Shown: in pieces, positions 42,022 through 57,164 of the stretch
Position numbering within the stretch: the stretch's first letter is position 1
How the letters are laid out: each line of letters begins with the position of its first letter
DNA from: Mermis nigrescens
Lineage: Eukaryota > Nematoda > Enoplea > Mermithida > Mermithidae
Assembly: GCA_036768485.1 (NCBI GenBank)
Contig: JAVLUZ010000763.1
Coordinates: forward strand, 1-64,000
Direction of reading: 5' to 3'
DNA: 64,000 nucleotides
The notes under the pieces: generated by a model
Told to the model about the DNA's origin: nothing
The model's input: only the letters and a program-made list of their open reading frames with translations
Database searches by the model: none
Position numbers and translations under genes: made by a program

Positions 42022-44430
42022 CAGTTCTTGTCACGGAAATTGCAAACGCAGCGCCGCTGTGATTTACTACGATTGACCAACTACAGTAGAACGTAAGCGC
42101 TTTTACCGTAGCCACGCGTGTTCGGCCATAGAAAGATTGCGTTCGGCGTTAGTAGATCGCAGCTAGCATATTGCGTTATTTGTCACACAAACGGTAAAAA
42201 GAATTTCTCAATCTGCTTTGATTTTTTGCATGCGTGCGTCTCAAAAGTGTGTGCATGCTGCAGGTCCAGTCCGAGAAAAAGATAAAAATAGATTGGAATT
42301 TTCGTGCATATCATTATAATTCTCATTTCCTCCATTGGAATCTCATCTAAGAGATAATGGGCATAAAAATGGAAGAAAATAGTATTTCCTGTGTGCGATC
42401 AATTGCATATTGCTCTGCCGCAGAAGAGCATTTTAAAATTAATTTCAGGCTGAGAACGTTCGGCGTTTTAAAACAAATTCATCGCCAATGAAGAGCAAAA
42501 GATTTAAAAATCATATAGACCCAGGGAACGCGAGCGAAATCTTTGTGAGCTTGTGTATTAAAATATCAGGAGGTAAAAATTTGTTGTTGTTTTCAAGCCT
42601 TGCCTTTATTACATTTTTTAGGCGTATGTCCGCTGAATAGAATAAATACAAAATGGTAGATACGCATATATAAGAACTTTAATTGAACAAGAAAAATTGC
42701 GAAGAAAGCTGGCTGGTCAGAATAAAATTTGCGCGAAATAATAGAACGGGCAATATTTTTTGAACTATATGCTTGCCTGAGGAGACAGACACTATGTGAT
42801 GTATTACACTTCTGAACTGAATATATTATTGATGTACATATCATAAATAAATGAAAAAAGCGAAGATACAAAATATTTTTGAAAGCGGATAATGAGGAAC
42901 TTTTTATCAATTTTGTAGTTTAAAGGCATAATGATATTTATTATTTAGTTTATTTTATGTAACAAAAATTTTAAATATGCAGCACCTAAATTCTAGGAGG
43001 TCAGAATAAGGTAAATCGCCAAAAATATAACTAAAAATAGAATTCTGGGGTCTACAGTAATTTGGAGGGGTATGTATTTCAACTTCTGGGGTCACAGCCC
43101 CCCATGGCCATTTGTGGCCAGAAGGAAGGAGCATCAACAGTGTTTTTAATACAATATTATTTAGGTTTCATCCCTCCAGAATCCCCATACTGTGCTGGTA
43201 TGACATATGATTAATTTTATTATTCTTTTCAGAACTATAAAGGAATCAAATAAAGATTTATCATTAATTAATTGATTCATTCATTTTAAAATTAATTTTA
43301 AATATCAATTTTCAAATTCCTGTCTAGTCGTATTCCATGTCAGTTCCCCTCTAATATTACTAATTGTATCATTATGTAAATATTAATATAGAATTATGTA
43401 ATAAAAGTATAATTATTTTATCCAATCACTTCAGACGCTTATTTAGTTCAATTTTTTCAACAAAATAGATTTTCGTTCTTCCATGCCTGTGTCAAAAGAA
43501 CGGCCAGCTTGGCTATTTTTATCTTTCCGATTTACGCTGGCGTGCTCGTATTACTCTCCGATTGGTTAAAGAAAAAGACACGCATACCGTATGTTTGTAT
43601 TAATACGCATTAAGAAGGTCATCTCATTCTACTATCCGCGATCCACTAAGGATGATGTACCATTAATTTGCAAAACTATTTTTCATCTGTATTTCACTAT
43701 TTTGTTAAATTTTCTATCTAGCTTAGAGCTTACAGTCACTATTCATTCTCTCTTCCCAATTTCGCAATATAATAGTGAAAGATATGGTTTGTAGAAGAAT
43801 GAAAATACCTTTTTAAAAACCTTTTTGTCCAAAAGATAAGAGCAATTTGCTTTGATTTTATTTCTAATTTTGATTTAGTCAAAAAGATGCGCTTTTTAAA
43901 ATCATATAAATAATGGCAAAAGAAATTTTTGGGCCTATATGATTTTTGAATCTTTTGCTCTTCATTGGCTATGAATTTGTTTTAAAACGCAGAACGCTCT
44001 CAGCCTGAAATTAATTTTAAAATGCTCTTTTGCGGCAGAGCAATATGCAATTGATCGCACACAGGAAATACTATTTTCTTTCATTTTTATGCCCATTATC
44101 TCTTAGATAAGATTCCAATGGAGGAAACGAGAATTATAATGATATGCACGAAAATTCCAATCTATTTTTACCTTTTTTTCTCGGACTAAACCTGCAGCAT
44201 GCACGCACTTTTGAGACGCACGCATGCAAAAAATCAAAGCAGATTGAGAATTATTTCCCGTTTGTGTGACAAATAACGCAATATGCTAGCTGCAATCTAC
44301 TAACGCCGAACGCAATCTTTCTATGGCCGAACACGCGTGGCTACGGTAGAAGCGCTTACGTTCTACTGTAGTTGGTCAATCGTAGTAGATCACAGCGGCG
44401 CTGCGTTTGCAATTTCCGTGACAAGAACTG
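42022..44430. mobile_element. 2.4-kb transposon with 500-bp terminal inverted repeats
   Basis: The ends are CAGTTCTTGTCACGG and CCGTGACAAGAACTG, flanked by TA on both sides. CAGT ends and a TA duplication are typical of Tc1/mariner. The arms 42022-42522 and 43931-44430 match closely along their length (for example GCCACGCGTGTTCGGCCATA and AGCATTTTAAAATTAATTTC). The 1.4-kb interior has no transposase-like frame and holds a type B MITE fragment at 42973-43118. Non-autonomous or gutted. Confidence 0.85.
42973..43118 (+). mobile_element. type B MITE fragment inside the long-TIR element
   Basis: GCAGCACCTAAATTCTAGGA, AATAGAATTCTGGGGTCTAC and CAACTTCTGGGGTCA to CCATTTGTGG. The left end is eroded. 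Confidence 0.55.
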
Positions 44431-47512
<3,082 letters not shown>

Positions 47513-47880
47513 GGTGAAAACCTGCATTTTTTGGCCATTTTTAGGTGCGCTTTTGCGATTTTTGGCCTTAAATTGGTTGTCATCCTCCACTAATGGCCGA
47601 AAACCATACCTGTAACAGGAGGGCTTTGGGTAATTTCCCACCTATGATCGGACGTCCTCCCCACACCCCCAACGTCAGAAAATATTGATCCATCCTCCCC
47701 CATTTTTGGCGGAAACTTGCGCTTTTTGGCTATTTTTAGGTGTTTTTGCCACTTTTGGCCAGAAATCGGAGCCGCTTACCCCCCCCCCTGAAAATGGCCG
47801 GGAAATAAACATGCAACAGGGGGTTTGGGCCATCCCTCATCCACGCTTTCATTCCCCCAACCCCCTCCAAAGTCAGAAAT
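47513..47880 (+). repeat. diverged tandem duplication of about 180 bp
   Basis: Two units share AAACYTGCRYTTTTTGGC, ATTTTTAGGTG, TTTTTGGCC, ACAGG(A/G)GG and the C-rich end CCCCAAC..GTCAGAAA. Confidence 0.6.
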
Positions 47881-49313
47881 TAAATAATTTATATTTTCAA
47901 ACTTTCAATTTCATGATCTCTTAATTAATTATCTCTCAATACTTTTAGCATGCGCTTTTTCTAGTCTCTTCATTTATTCCATAACTCCAGTCATTGATAT
48001 AAAAACTCGACGCCATTATTCGACCATCCCAATTTCTACTGTATTTTTGTAAGCATCGATAAAAATATTCAAATAACAGTTTTTGGTCTAAAACATCGAT
48101 CATTTCTTCCATTTTTGTTCTCGGAAAAAATCAGCCCCAATAGAAAGTGCATTTAGATAAAATTGTATTGCTAAGAGCTAGATGAGAAATTTTGAAGTAT
48201 GCTCTGAACCACATATCTTCACTCAAGCTAATTGGAATGCCTCGGAACATTTTTTGATGCTTTCTGTTCTCCCAACTTCTTAACCCCACGCTTAACTTCC
48301 ACAGTACTCTCTGAACCATATTCCTATGTATATCCGAGTAACATACGTTTTTATTGCTTTTCGTTGGTTCAACTTCCGAAACTTACCGCTATAAAATGCA
48401 GCGCGCAGGCATTTTTTGGTTCTTTTTTGATCGTTTGGCAATCGGGATTTGGTGGACAATCCTAGTGCGTTGCAGGCGCACTCTGCTTTCCGTTCCCGAC
48501 ATCACACATTCATTACTACACATTCGTCCTATGATTTCTCATTGTTAATTCTCATTTATTATTGTGGCTAGGCTCATCGCCTTCCGAGTGTTGCTTGTAA
48601 CCTGTGACCGACAAAGTTCTTATTTTAATGTTATTAAATTAAAGGTCTTTACTAATTACTTGGATCGTATTCGATAATGCGGAAAAGCAAAGCAAGTATT
48701 TTAATTAGGGCCTTTCCATTTGGGTACGCAGACCTCCCACTTTGCAATATATATTTTGACGCTAATTGACAAAAATACTTTTTGGGTTTTCGAATTTTTT
48801 TATGCGCTGCGCGATTGACGAAATATTCAGTAATAATGCATAGACTAGAATTCATACAGTTACATTATTTTTCGATTTTTCTCTTATTTGTTCATCATAA
48901 CGTGTAGGATATACTGAAAGCTTCGCGTGATTTTATATCACTGATTTAATGACTGCGCTTAATTCCGTCAGCATGCCTTTTTTGAATAATCTTCTCTTTA
49001 GTCGTATATATACAATTTCCTGAGTACGAAATTTGGACCATTTTGTTTAAAAGATTGCCGTCTACAAAAAGATGCAAATCTAGACGATTTTTAAGAAATA
49101 TCGTTCGATAATCTTATTGATTGCCCCTTTTATGCGTCATTAGTAGGACAATTGAAATAAGTTGCTGTATTGTTCTTTATCTATTAGAGATTTGTCGTTT
49201 AGCTGAGATTCGCCTCTGCATTGTTCTTTATTTATATACAGAAAAATACAACTTACGCGGTGTATGAGAAGTAGACATTGGCGCATTTGGCGATTATTAG
49301 AATATTTTTCGTT

Positions 49314-49493
49314 ATGGATTTAACGACAAATCAAGACATTAAGGCGAATTTGTTGCTCAAACAAATGAATTTGGAGCGCAGATCTAAGCGCTTAGCTGAA
49401 AAATTATCCGAATTTCGCAGTGCGCACGTCAAATCCCACGCTTTAAAGCAATTAAAGTCATTTTGCGACTTTTCGACTGCTGATCTAGCGAAA
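49314..49493 (+). CDS. candidate KANSL1-like exon (helical region)
   Basis: The frame from ATG 49314 reads TTNQDIKANLLLKQMNLERR, then SKRLAEKLSEFRSAHVKSHA and LKQLKSFCDFSTADLAK. The R-x2-RL..KL..F...HV..H...QL pattern resembles the N-terminal helical part of KANSL1, a subunit of the NSL histone acetyltransferase complex in the nucleus. The frame stops three codons later (TGA 49500-49502). A weak donor AAA|gtgatt at 49494 would leave phase 0, matching the acceptor phase of 52749. If no splice occurs it is a 62-residue ORF. KANSL1 identity is from pattern memory and needs a search. Confidence 0.45.
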
Positions 49494-49866
49494 GTGATTT
49501 GATTTTGCAATTTTAATTTTAATTTTACAATTTTAATTTGCAAGACAAATATAAATAAGTCATATACATATACATTTAGGGACATTAATTTAACAGGAGA
49601 CTGGAAACTTCCTCCTTTCAAAACTGACTGTCCGTCTATGCATAAAATATTGGAGTCCCTCCCTGAAGTTTTGCCGAAATATCGCTCTCTTCAGGTCTTG
49701 TTTTTTGTTTTTTGTCTTTTTTGATTTTCTCTGGTAATGCCTGTCCCTTAGGTCTGCTCAGCCTAAAATTGATGGCTACCTGTTTTGGTTTTTAATTTTT
49801 GAATATCAAAACCAATTGCCTAGTTATTATCGCAATGTTTACACTCGTAACTTTATTAAAATTTTG

Positions 49867-50040
49867 CAGTGGCGGATTCAGGATTTTCCTAAGGGGGGGG
49901 GGCGGTACTCCCTAAGCGGGGAGGGGCGGAACCCTGACTTGGGTGGAAAAATTTAGCCGTTTTAACTCGAAAAATCGCTCAAAATCCTTAATTTTGCGCA
50001 CTATTGGGGCAGGTCGGCCCCGCCGCTAAATCCGCCCCTG
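49867..50040 (+). mobile_element. hAT-like MITE (CAGTGGCGGATT type)
   Basis: 174 bp with ends CAGTGGCGGATTCAGG and AAATCCGCCCCTG. The core CCTTAATTTTGCGCACTATT is shared with 50139-50316. The TSD is unclear (6 of 8 only with a one-base shift). Confidence 0.75.
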
Positions 50041-50138
50041 CAAAAATTGTTATATACACAATTTGTGAATATAAATATGATAAGAAATTTCGATTGAATT
50101 ATGATCGTTTCCATCCTCATAGGTTGGAATCATTTTAT

Positions 50139-50316
50139 CAGTGGCGGATCCAGGATTTTCCCTAAGGGGGCGAGGCGGCACCTCTAAGGGGGAACCCTGA
50201 CTTGGGCGGAAAAATTATCCGTTTTAACCCGAAAATCGCTAAAATCGCTCAAAAATCCTTAATTTTGCGCACTATTTTGGGCGCCCCCCTCCCGTCCCCC
50301 TCTAAATCCGCCCCTG
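50139..50316 (+). mobile_element. hAT-like MITE (CAGTGGCGGATC type)
   Basis: 178 bp with ends CAGTGGCGGATCCAGG and AAATCCGCCCCTG. TSDs CATTTTAT (50131-50138) and CATTTTAC (50317-50324), 7 of 8. Lies 100 bp from its sister copy. Confidence 0.9.
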
Positions 50317-50439
50317 CATTTTACTCCTACCAACTTTTGGACAAAAGTTAGCGTTTTAGGCCATGTTTATGTGCTTTGTTTACCATTTTCGGTCAAGAAT
50401 AGATGCTATTTGCATCCTTATAAAAATGTGAGAGGTTAC

Positions 50440-50830
50440 AACCAGACATGCGCGGCATGGGAATTATAGCGGGGAAATGAATTTCAAAGTGTTTTGTTAG
50501 GCTCAAAAATGGTGGATACGCGTCAGAAACATCGTTTTTCAGCGTTTCTGACAATGGTTATCTTTCAAGCGCATAAAAACCGAAAATTCCGAATAAAACA
50601 AAATTTGAAACAAATTGAACAAAATGTAGTCAAAAAATGAGTATACGGCGCAAATCACCGAAAATTTGACACTTTTGGGCAAATAGCTAAATATCTGGAA
50701 ACAGCGCCTTTTCTATGATATTTCAGCAAAACTTGTGTAAAATTGCGAATTATATGGGGGAGAGTGAAAAATATTTGGAGAGGATAAAAATTATTCTTGG
50801 CAGGGCAGGGAGTACCTCCCAAGATTGCGA
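50440..50830 (+). repeat. dispersed repeat with hairpin, related to 60500-60960
   Basis: TCAAAAATGGTGGATACGCG, CATCGTTTTTCAGCGTTTCT, GACAATGGTTATCTTTCAAG and AACAAAATGTAGTCAAAAAA, then the hairpin variant CGGCGCAAATCACCG at 50646. Confidence 0.6.
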
Positions 50831-51484
50831 TGCGATTGATTCAATTTTCTGCCATTATCGTATTAGAACTTGATTTGAACTTCAGCTCTTGTTGCTATTT
50901 TTGGAACTTCGAAGTCTGGTAGCCGGCGGTATTTTGCGTGGAGTGGAGTAGTTAATACCTTAAGTCGTCGATTATAGGATTTTTTTCAGAGGAATCGCAA
51001 AAAACTTTAAAAATGTACATTTTTTGCCTTCAGGAGTAGTTTTGCTTGTTAAAAGGACATTTTTTTACATCAGTTGCGTTTTCTGATTATTCTTGCAGCT
51101 TGTGTCAAATAGTATAAAAATTAGTGATTTTATAATTTTTTTAGTATTTTTCAAACTCAATTTTGTATTCTTTGTTTGCGTCAAAAAATTTATAAAAATT
51201 AGTGCATCTTGCAGCATTGTCTAGCATTTCTACTCCTTTAAATTCAATTTTGTAGCTGCTAGTGACGACAACGCATTCAAATCGTATTCGACTCGACACT
51301 TGGAAATCTTTTGGCATTTTGATTCTTCTGAGATTTGTTTTACGCCGTTCTAATGATAAGCAATGCAGAAATTATATCAGGCGCTGAGCGCCTTAAAATT
51401 TTGACGTTTCAATCTTTTTACAATCATTCTGCCGCCTTTCTGAGAATTAGAAATGGAGGAAATATTATAAATGTGAGCAAATAG
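50831..51484. other. non-coding
   Basis: No gene seen. A hairpin variant AGGCGCTGAGCGCCT is at 51379-51393. Confidence 0.45.
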
Positions 51485-51661
51485 CAGGCACGTAGCTGGC
51501 CGTCCTATTTTGGGGGAGCAATACCAGTTTTTTTGGGGGGACTAAACCCAAAAAGGCCAAAAATGGCACAAAATAACGTTTCAAAAGTCATATTTTTCCA
51601 ATTTTTTCTGAATTGGGGGTCTTCACCGCATTCCCACATTCCCCCCTGAGATGCGTGCCTG
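51485..51661. mobile_element. MITE with CAGGCACGTAGCTGG ends
   Basis: 177 bp with ends CAGGCACGTAGCTGG and GATGCGTGCCTG. The flanks GCAAATAG and CGAAACAG agree at 5 of 8. Confidence 0.7.
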
Positions 51662-52536
51662 CGAAACAGTTCAGTTAAAAATTGAGTAGCACGACTACGT
51701 GACCGCACATTGAGGATGGTGGGGTTTATGTGTACCACAAATGCACGTCGGGGTTGAGGGGACTACTAGACTATACGTACCTACCTATTTTAGGGGATCT
51801 GCTGGGCCAAGACCCTTCTTCCGTATGGGATACTGATCCCGCGAAATGGCTGCGATGCGACTCCCTTAAATAGTCGATTTTTAAAAATGCGTCTTTTATA
51901 AGCGCAAAAAATGTATAGGCGCGAAAAATATATTTTGACGTTTCTGACGATGCTCTATTTTCTTAAACGATAGAAAAATAAAAGTTTATCACGAAAAATT
52001 GAATAAAATTCTAAAGACGTGGGCGAACTCGGTGCAGAAACAGAAACAGCTTTCATCATGGAGCAGCAAATCATGCTTCTGACCGTGTTTTCGCCTATTT
52101 GTCTAAAATTTTTCGGCGCTTCGCACCGGATTTTCGCTAATATCAAGTAAATTTAACGATTTTTTATCACAAAATTGTCGGAAATTCCGAAATTTTCCGA
52201 GAAAAATGTTGTACGTCAATAGTGATTTTAAATGAAAGAAGACAACGTAAGACGCCGTAAAAACGCTATTTCGCTGATGGGCAAATTTTCGTAATTATTT
52301 TTGACTGGTTTAGGAAAAGTAGGGGTGCCGCCCCTCTTAGAAAAATCTTAGATCCCCACTGCCTAGGCCCCATTGTGATGGGAAAAATGAACCCTTTGTA
52401 AAGTGACAATATTGAGCTGCGGAGAATCGTTAAACGCAATAATTTTGAACTCGTTGTTTCTGGAATACGCTTCGCAATTATACTGACTGTTGTTTACTGC
52501 AAATTATTGCGTCCTCATCAAATTTTTGCGGATCAC
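51662..52536. other. repeat-rich non-coding DNA
   Basis: Contains CGTTTCTGACGATGCTCTAT and the hairpin TTCGGCGCTTCGCACCGG (52112-52129), features shared with other dispersed repeats. No gene. Confidence 0.45.
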
Positions 52537-52688
52537 CAGGCACGTAGCTGGCCGTCCTATTTTGGGGAGACTAAGCCTAAAAAGGCCAAAAATGGCTTAA
52601 AATAACGTTTCTTAAAAGTCCTATTTTCCCGATTTGAATTTTGAGGCTCCGAACCCCCCCTCCATCTCCCCCGCAGATACGTGCCTGC
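52537..52688. mobile_element. second CAGGCACGTAGCTGG MITE
   Basis: 152 bp with ends CAGGCACGTAGCTGG and ATACGTGCCTGC. TSDs CGGATCAC (52529-52536) and TGGATCAC (52689-52696), 7 of 8. It lies 60 bp before a coding exon. Confidence 0.8.
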
Positions 52689-52748
52689 TGGATCACAAAA
52701 GCCGTCTATTAAAAACTAACCGGAAATTAATTTGTTAGTATTTTTTAG

Positions 52749-53017
52749 ACCGTCCCTTCGTTAGACGCACTTTTATCGGGTCGGTGGTCTCGCAGCGAAT
52801 ACGAATCTAAAATTGATCGATTATTGCAATCCAAAAGCTTTGATCCCAAAACGTCGTTTAGCTGTTCGGCTCTGCAACAAGCCACGCCCCGCTTCCTGGC
52901 CGATTCGCTCAGCAAATACGCGGCGATTATTGCGCCAAGGGGTGGAGTCAGGTGTTTGCTGGGGCGAGCTGGCTGCTCGGCGGATTCGGATGCGAAACAA
53001 ATAGTCGCCAGTGCCGA
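52749..53017 (+). CDS. coding exon, probably of the KANSL1-like gene
   Basis: Acceptor TAGTATTTTTTAG. 89 codons read TVPSLDALLSGRWSRSEYES, KIDRLLQSKSFDPKTSFSC, LADSLSKYAAIIAPRGGVRC and LLGRAGCSADSDAKQIVASA. The strong donor GA|gtatgt at 53018 ends it in phase 2. GC and codon pattern are clearly coding, unlike its surroundings. The start phase 0 fits 49493. The family is not recognised from this exon alone. The next found exon (57761) starts in phase 0, so at least one exon is missing between them. Confidence 0.65.
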
Positions 53018-53072
53018 GTATGTGTTATAAACTAGCAAGGAAAAATGATCCTGATGGAACAAAGAGAAGTAA

Positions 53073-53206
53073 TATATACTTGGGATTCCGGATTATTAAG
53101 GATATAAATGGAGGGACTAGGACTAGGATAGGACTAGGACTAAGTTTGGTAGATTTTTCCGAGTCTCTTCCTGTAACATGCTTAATAATCCGTAATCCTA
53201 AGTATA
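53073..53206. repeat. 134-bp inverted repeat
   Basis: Arms ATATACTTGGGATTCCGGAT + TATTAAG and CTTAATAATCCGTAATCCTA + AGTATAT, with two mismatches. The loop has ACTAGGACTAGG repeats. It lies just after the exon above, possibly a small TA-targeting MITE. Confidence 0.8.
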
Positions 53207-53379
53207 TTCGGCTTTTTTCTTCCATCGGAGTAGCTTTTGCTTGCTGTCATAGTACCCTACTATTAATTAGCATGTTTTGAGTAAATCAGTCAGTTATGAT
53301 TATCGAAATCAGTAAACAGTAGACAAAAGTTTACCTGATTTAAACAATCAAATGTTTTCAGCATAGAGTTTACGCAACT

Positions 53380-54830
53380 ACTAGGTGTAAAACAACACTT
53401 ATTACGCTCAGAATCGTAAAACTTACGTCACATGGAATATTTTTGAAAAAAAATTAAGCTTCTGCAACTCCTGCGGAACTAAAGTTAATTTTCAGTGCAA
53501 ACCTTACTTAACTACTGAATGTAAAGACAGCTTGCAGTCAGATTCGTAATCCTGACCTTCTGCAACATATTTTGAAGAAAATTGACGTTTTGCTACGCTC
53601 TGGAAGCGAAATAAATTTGTAATGTAAACTTTACACATTAATACTGAATGAATAGTGCAAACTTAAGACAACTACCGGGTGTACAGGAAACTAGCAAGCA
53701 GATTCGTAATTTTGACATTACAAAGAACATTTAAAAGAATGAAGCTTCCGCAAGGCAATAGAACTAAAGTTACTTTACAGTGTAAACTATACACAACCAG
53801 CGGATGTAAACGAGCATTTTAGTCGGATTCGTAATCTTGATATTACTCTAATATTGCGATCAATATTTATGACAAATAAATCTCCACAATGGCATGGAGA
53901 CAAAGAAATATTAGATGTAAACGTTTTTAAACCACGATTGAGTGTAAACAAACGCGCCCTACTGGCGTATCACGTTTGATTCCTGGTACGTTTTTAGACT
54001 CGAGATCATGTCCAGACTCATTATCGCAAAAGATGGTAGAAGAAAGCAAGACAGAAACACGTTTAATGCGCTAAATTTTAGACTTTACACACCCCGAAAA
54101 AGCTAAATATTGATGAGAAATAAACGCAGTTTTCAAGTGACCTGTACCTCTAGAAAGTACTTTACTTTTATTCTATTCGACTTATCCCGACTTCTACATG
54201 AACGGAGAAAGTGGCGAACAAAAGAAGGTACAAAAACGTATTTCTCCACCATCGACCACATTGTAAACTTTAAAAATCTGAACCTGTTCCTTATTGAGTG
54301 TAAAGAAATTCGGTTTGGACCACTTTGTATCCTTTAAATTTTAGTATGTTTTTATGCGGAAAACTTCTGTTCCGCAAAATATTTGAAATATTGACGAATA
54401 AAAAAGGAAAAAAACGTCTTTTTCGCCCTGTGCTACACCGCTTATCGCAACTTTATGCCTTCATAAGTTACTCGATTTTAACTTTTTAAAATGCGGTTGT
54501 CTTCGTCGTTTATCTCTTGTCTTGAAAACGAATATTATTTTTATTTTGCAATTTATTCCGACTTATTATTTGAGAAGTCGGCGGAGAACCCGTAGACAAC
54601 ACCTGTTTCTTTACACAATCCGCTAGAGTGTAAAGTTTAGACCGGTAGATCTAACTCCGTATTGAGCGTAAAAAAGTTTGGTAGGTAAGCAGAAAGTAGC
54701 CCGCAAGTCGTAATACTTTTCTGTTAGAAATAATTTCTTAAGACTTATAAGCGGAGTTGTTGGCAGACATCAAGTAGGCAAAAACGCAAGCAAAACCTGT
54801 CTCTACACCCGCTTTTTTATACTCTTCAAA
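53380..54830 (+). repeat. old degenerate tandem repeat
   Basis: GTGTAAAC/GTGTAAAG-type motifs recur (near 53384, 53517, 53675, 53800, 53940, 54297, 54655). Between some of them is CAGATTCGTAATCYTGAC (53541, 53700, 53827). Early spacing is about 125-160 bp. No coding; frames such as 54110-54337 are repeat-derived. Confidence 0.5.
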
Positions 54831-55309
54831 CCCCCCCTCAAGAAATAATGCGGAATCCAAAAAACAAAAAATCTATATCGAGAGAGATTCTCTCATACAA
54901 TTCAATGCCATTTAATTGTATGAGGCATTTACCGAGAGTTAAAACCACCAAAATTCGCTATATGTTATAACGTTACACCAAAATTTTACACGCTCATCAC
55001 AAACTCAATATTGATGTAAACGGAAAAAGAGCGGATAATCTTTCTTATTATCTATCTTTTAAAAAATACCGCATTTCCCAGATGCGTCCAGTTAATAGTT
55101 GTAGGGGTAGACGTATGTTTGGGGTACTCGAGTATTTCATAGACGAGCTACCTAGGATAGTAAAAATAATTAATTTGGCTCATTGCCAAATGTGTTTATA
55201 TATCAATAATACGTACGTGTTCTATTTCAATCCCGCCTATTCTTAGTTCGCCGTGATCGCGTATGCCGCCTTTGGCTATTAGCGATTACGTCGCTGACCA
55301 TAGTTTCCG

Positions 55310-56165
55310 CGGGCGTCGAGAGTTCAGGGGGATGAAATCCCGAAATTTGAGACCACTTAGTTCAGAGTCCTAGCCTATTTTTGCAGGTCAAACATGAAAA
55401 CAATGGTGCCAAAACGATCCTATGTAGCATTTTTTTGATGTTAAGACCGCATTTTTCACTGCTTTTTAAACCGATTCTTTGACTAGTTTCGTCGGCTCTT
55501 TTTGGCAGAAAAGAATGCAGGTTCATTCAGCGCACATTGACTTTTGGGATGATTTTTTAACTTCAGAATCCTAGGCATTTTATGGGTAGACAAAACAGAA
55601 ATGTACTAGTTTCTCAAGCCATAGCAGCGCAGCAGAAAGGGAATTCAGGGGTGAACCAACTGCGCCTTTTTGGGCCAAACAAAATGGCTGGTAGCGTTGA
55701 AAAAACATCGTTTTTTGGCGTTTCTGACGATACTCAATCCTTCTATATCGTCCAGCAGTGCCTCTGAAATCATGAAAAAAATCGTTCGCAAGTCGAAAAA
55801 TTGACCAATATATCGCCTAAAAACATGAATGCATGCAGCGCAGCGCTTCGAAAATTGCTGATTTTGAGCAAAATGATAGCCGCAATGAAGCCCTCAAAAA
55901 GACACTTTTTCTACCAATTTTCAGGTAATTTGTAGGAGACTCTTGCAGAATCGCCGATTCGGGGCAGAGAAGTTTTTGTGGGGTAGTACGATTCTGCGGG
56001 ATGAAACCCCCCGAATCGTATGGTCGGCGCGAAGCGCCTAAAATGTTGCAGATACCCAAAATCATTGCAGAAAAATGCTTCGATAGCTCAAAATCGTCTG
56101 ACAGTGATTCAAGTCTCGGACCCTCGAGGTGGGGGTAATACCTCACTCCGCTAGGGAATGTGTGC
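55310..56165 (+). repeat. family D repeat interrupted by another repeat
   Basis: GAGAGTTCAGGGGGATGAAA to CTAGTTTC matches 5934-6215. TCGGCGCGAAGCGCC (56024-56038) to GGGAATGTGTG matches 6219-6395. The roughly 410 bp between (CATAGCAGCGCAGCAG to AATCGTATG) is absent from the 5934 copy and looks like a later insertion. Confidence 0.65.
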
Positions 56166-56348
56166 CGCTGACTGTATTTCGGTCGCATGCATCGGCAGCT
56201 GTGTCATTTTGTTCATGTACGAGACTAAGGCGCTATGATCATTAATTGCGAAAATCCAGTTTTTTGTAGAAAAAATACATAGATCATCAAATTGTACGCA
56301 TTTTGGCCTATATTCGAAACCTATCAATTTAAAGCCACTTGATTCTAC

Positions 56349-56534
56349 AGGTTTGAACGGGTTTTGCGAACTCAACGGATCGACCAGCGGCGATTGTCGC
56401 TGCGCGTCGATTGCTTGCGACTGTGCGCGCTGAAAGTTGGCCGATCCGCAAGACGCGACCGACAGCGATTGCGGCAGCGACGATGAGCGGCCAATCAGCG
56501 GCAAGCGCTTGGCAATCGAAGCGCAAGCAAACTG
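56349..56534 (-). CDS. possible exon, open on both strands
   Basis: Minus reading: 62 codons from acceptor TTTGACAG to donor CCT|gtagaa, phase 0 to 0. It is Ser/Gln/Ala-rich (KRLPLIGRSSSLPQSLSVAS, QAIDAQRQSPLVDPLSSQ) and ends in an EH-domain-type NPF motif. Plus reading: acceptor TTGATTCTACAG opens 44 Arg-rich codons (FERVLRTQRIDQRRLSLRVD) in the phase that would continue 53017, but the donor is poor. High GC makes both plausible, so the strand is uncertain. Confidence 0.35.
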
Positions 56535-57164
56535 CTGTCAAACTGAAACGTCGCTCAACTCGTACGTAACCTTGTTTATTACGTATTGATTGTTACGGCT
56601 TTCTAAACATAGCGGAAAGTGTGGTGTAAACTGTTTAAATTCACGATTTCTTACATCTCTTCAATGTACGCATTGATCGTGATTTTGAAGCACCCAGTCG
56701 TCGGTGTGCTCCGTTTTTCACGCATACATTGAAGCATACGGCTTCGTAAAATTCGAGTCGGACAGTTTCATGTTACAGTAAGGAGTAACAAGAAGTTCTT
56801 GACTAAAAGTTTGCCCACAAAATAGCTTCTGATTTTGGTCAGTTCTGCGTCAATCGGATCGGAAAGGAAGAATCTACCGTACGGTAGATATTGGTTAAGA
56901 TAGCAAAAGCATTGATAGAACGTAGACGCTAAGTGTCTTAATTTTATCAACGATTTTGTTGCATTTTCTTAGCTGAGCTTTATTCTCACGAATCGGCGTG
57001 ACGATTTTATATCAGTTTAAACCAGTTTGTTTATTTCTTCTTTGTAAACCACGCGGCGGTTCACGCGTTACTTTACACCATTCATGTAGTGGCTCGAAAT
57101 TTGGGTGGGGAAGGTCATCTGATCTTTTTTTAGGTTGGGCTACAAGCAAAGGTGCACAAGGTCA

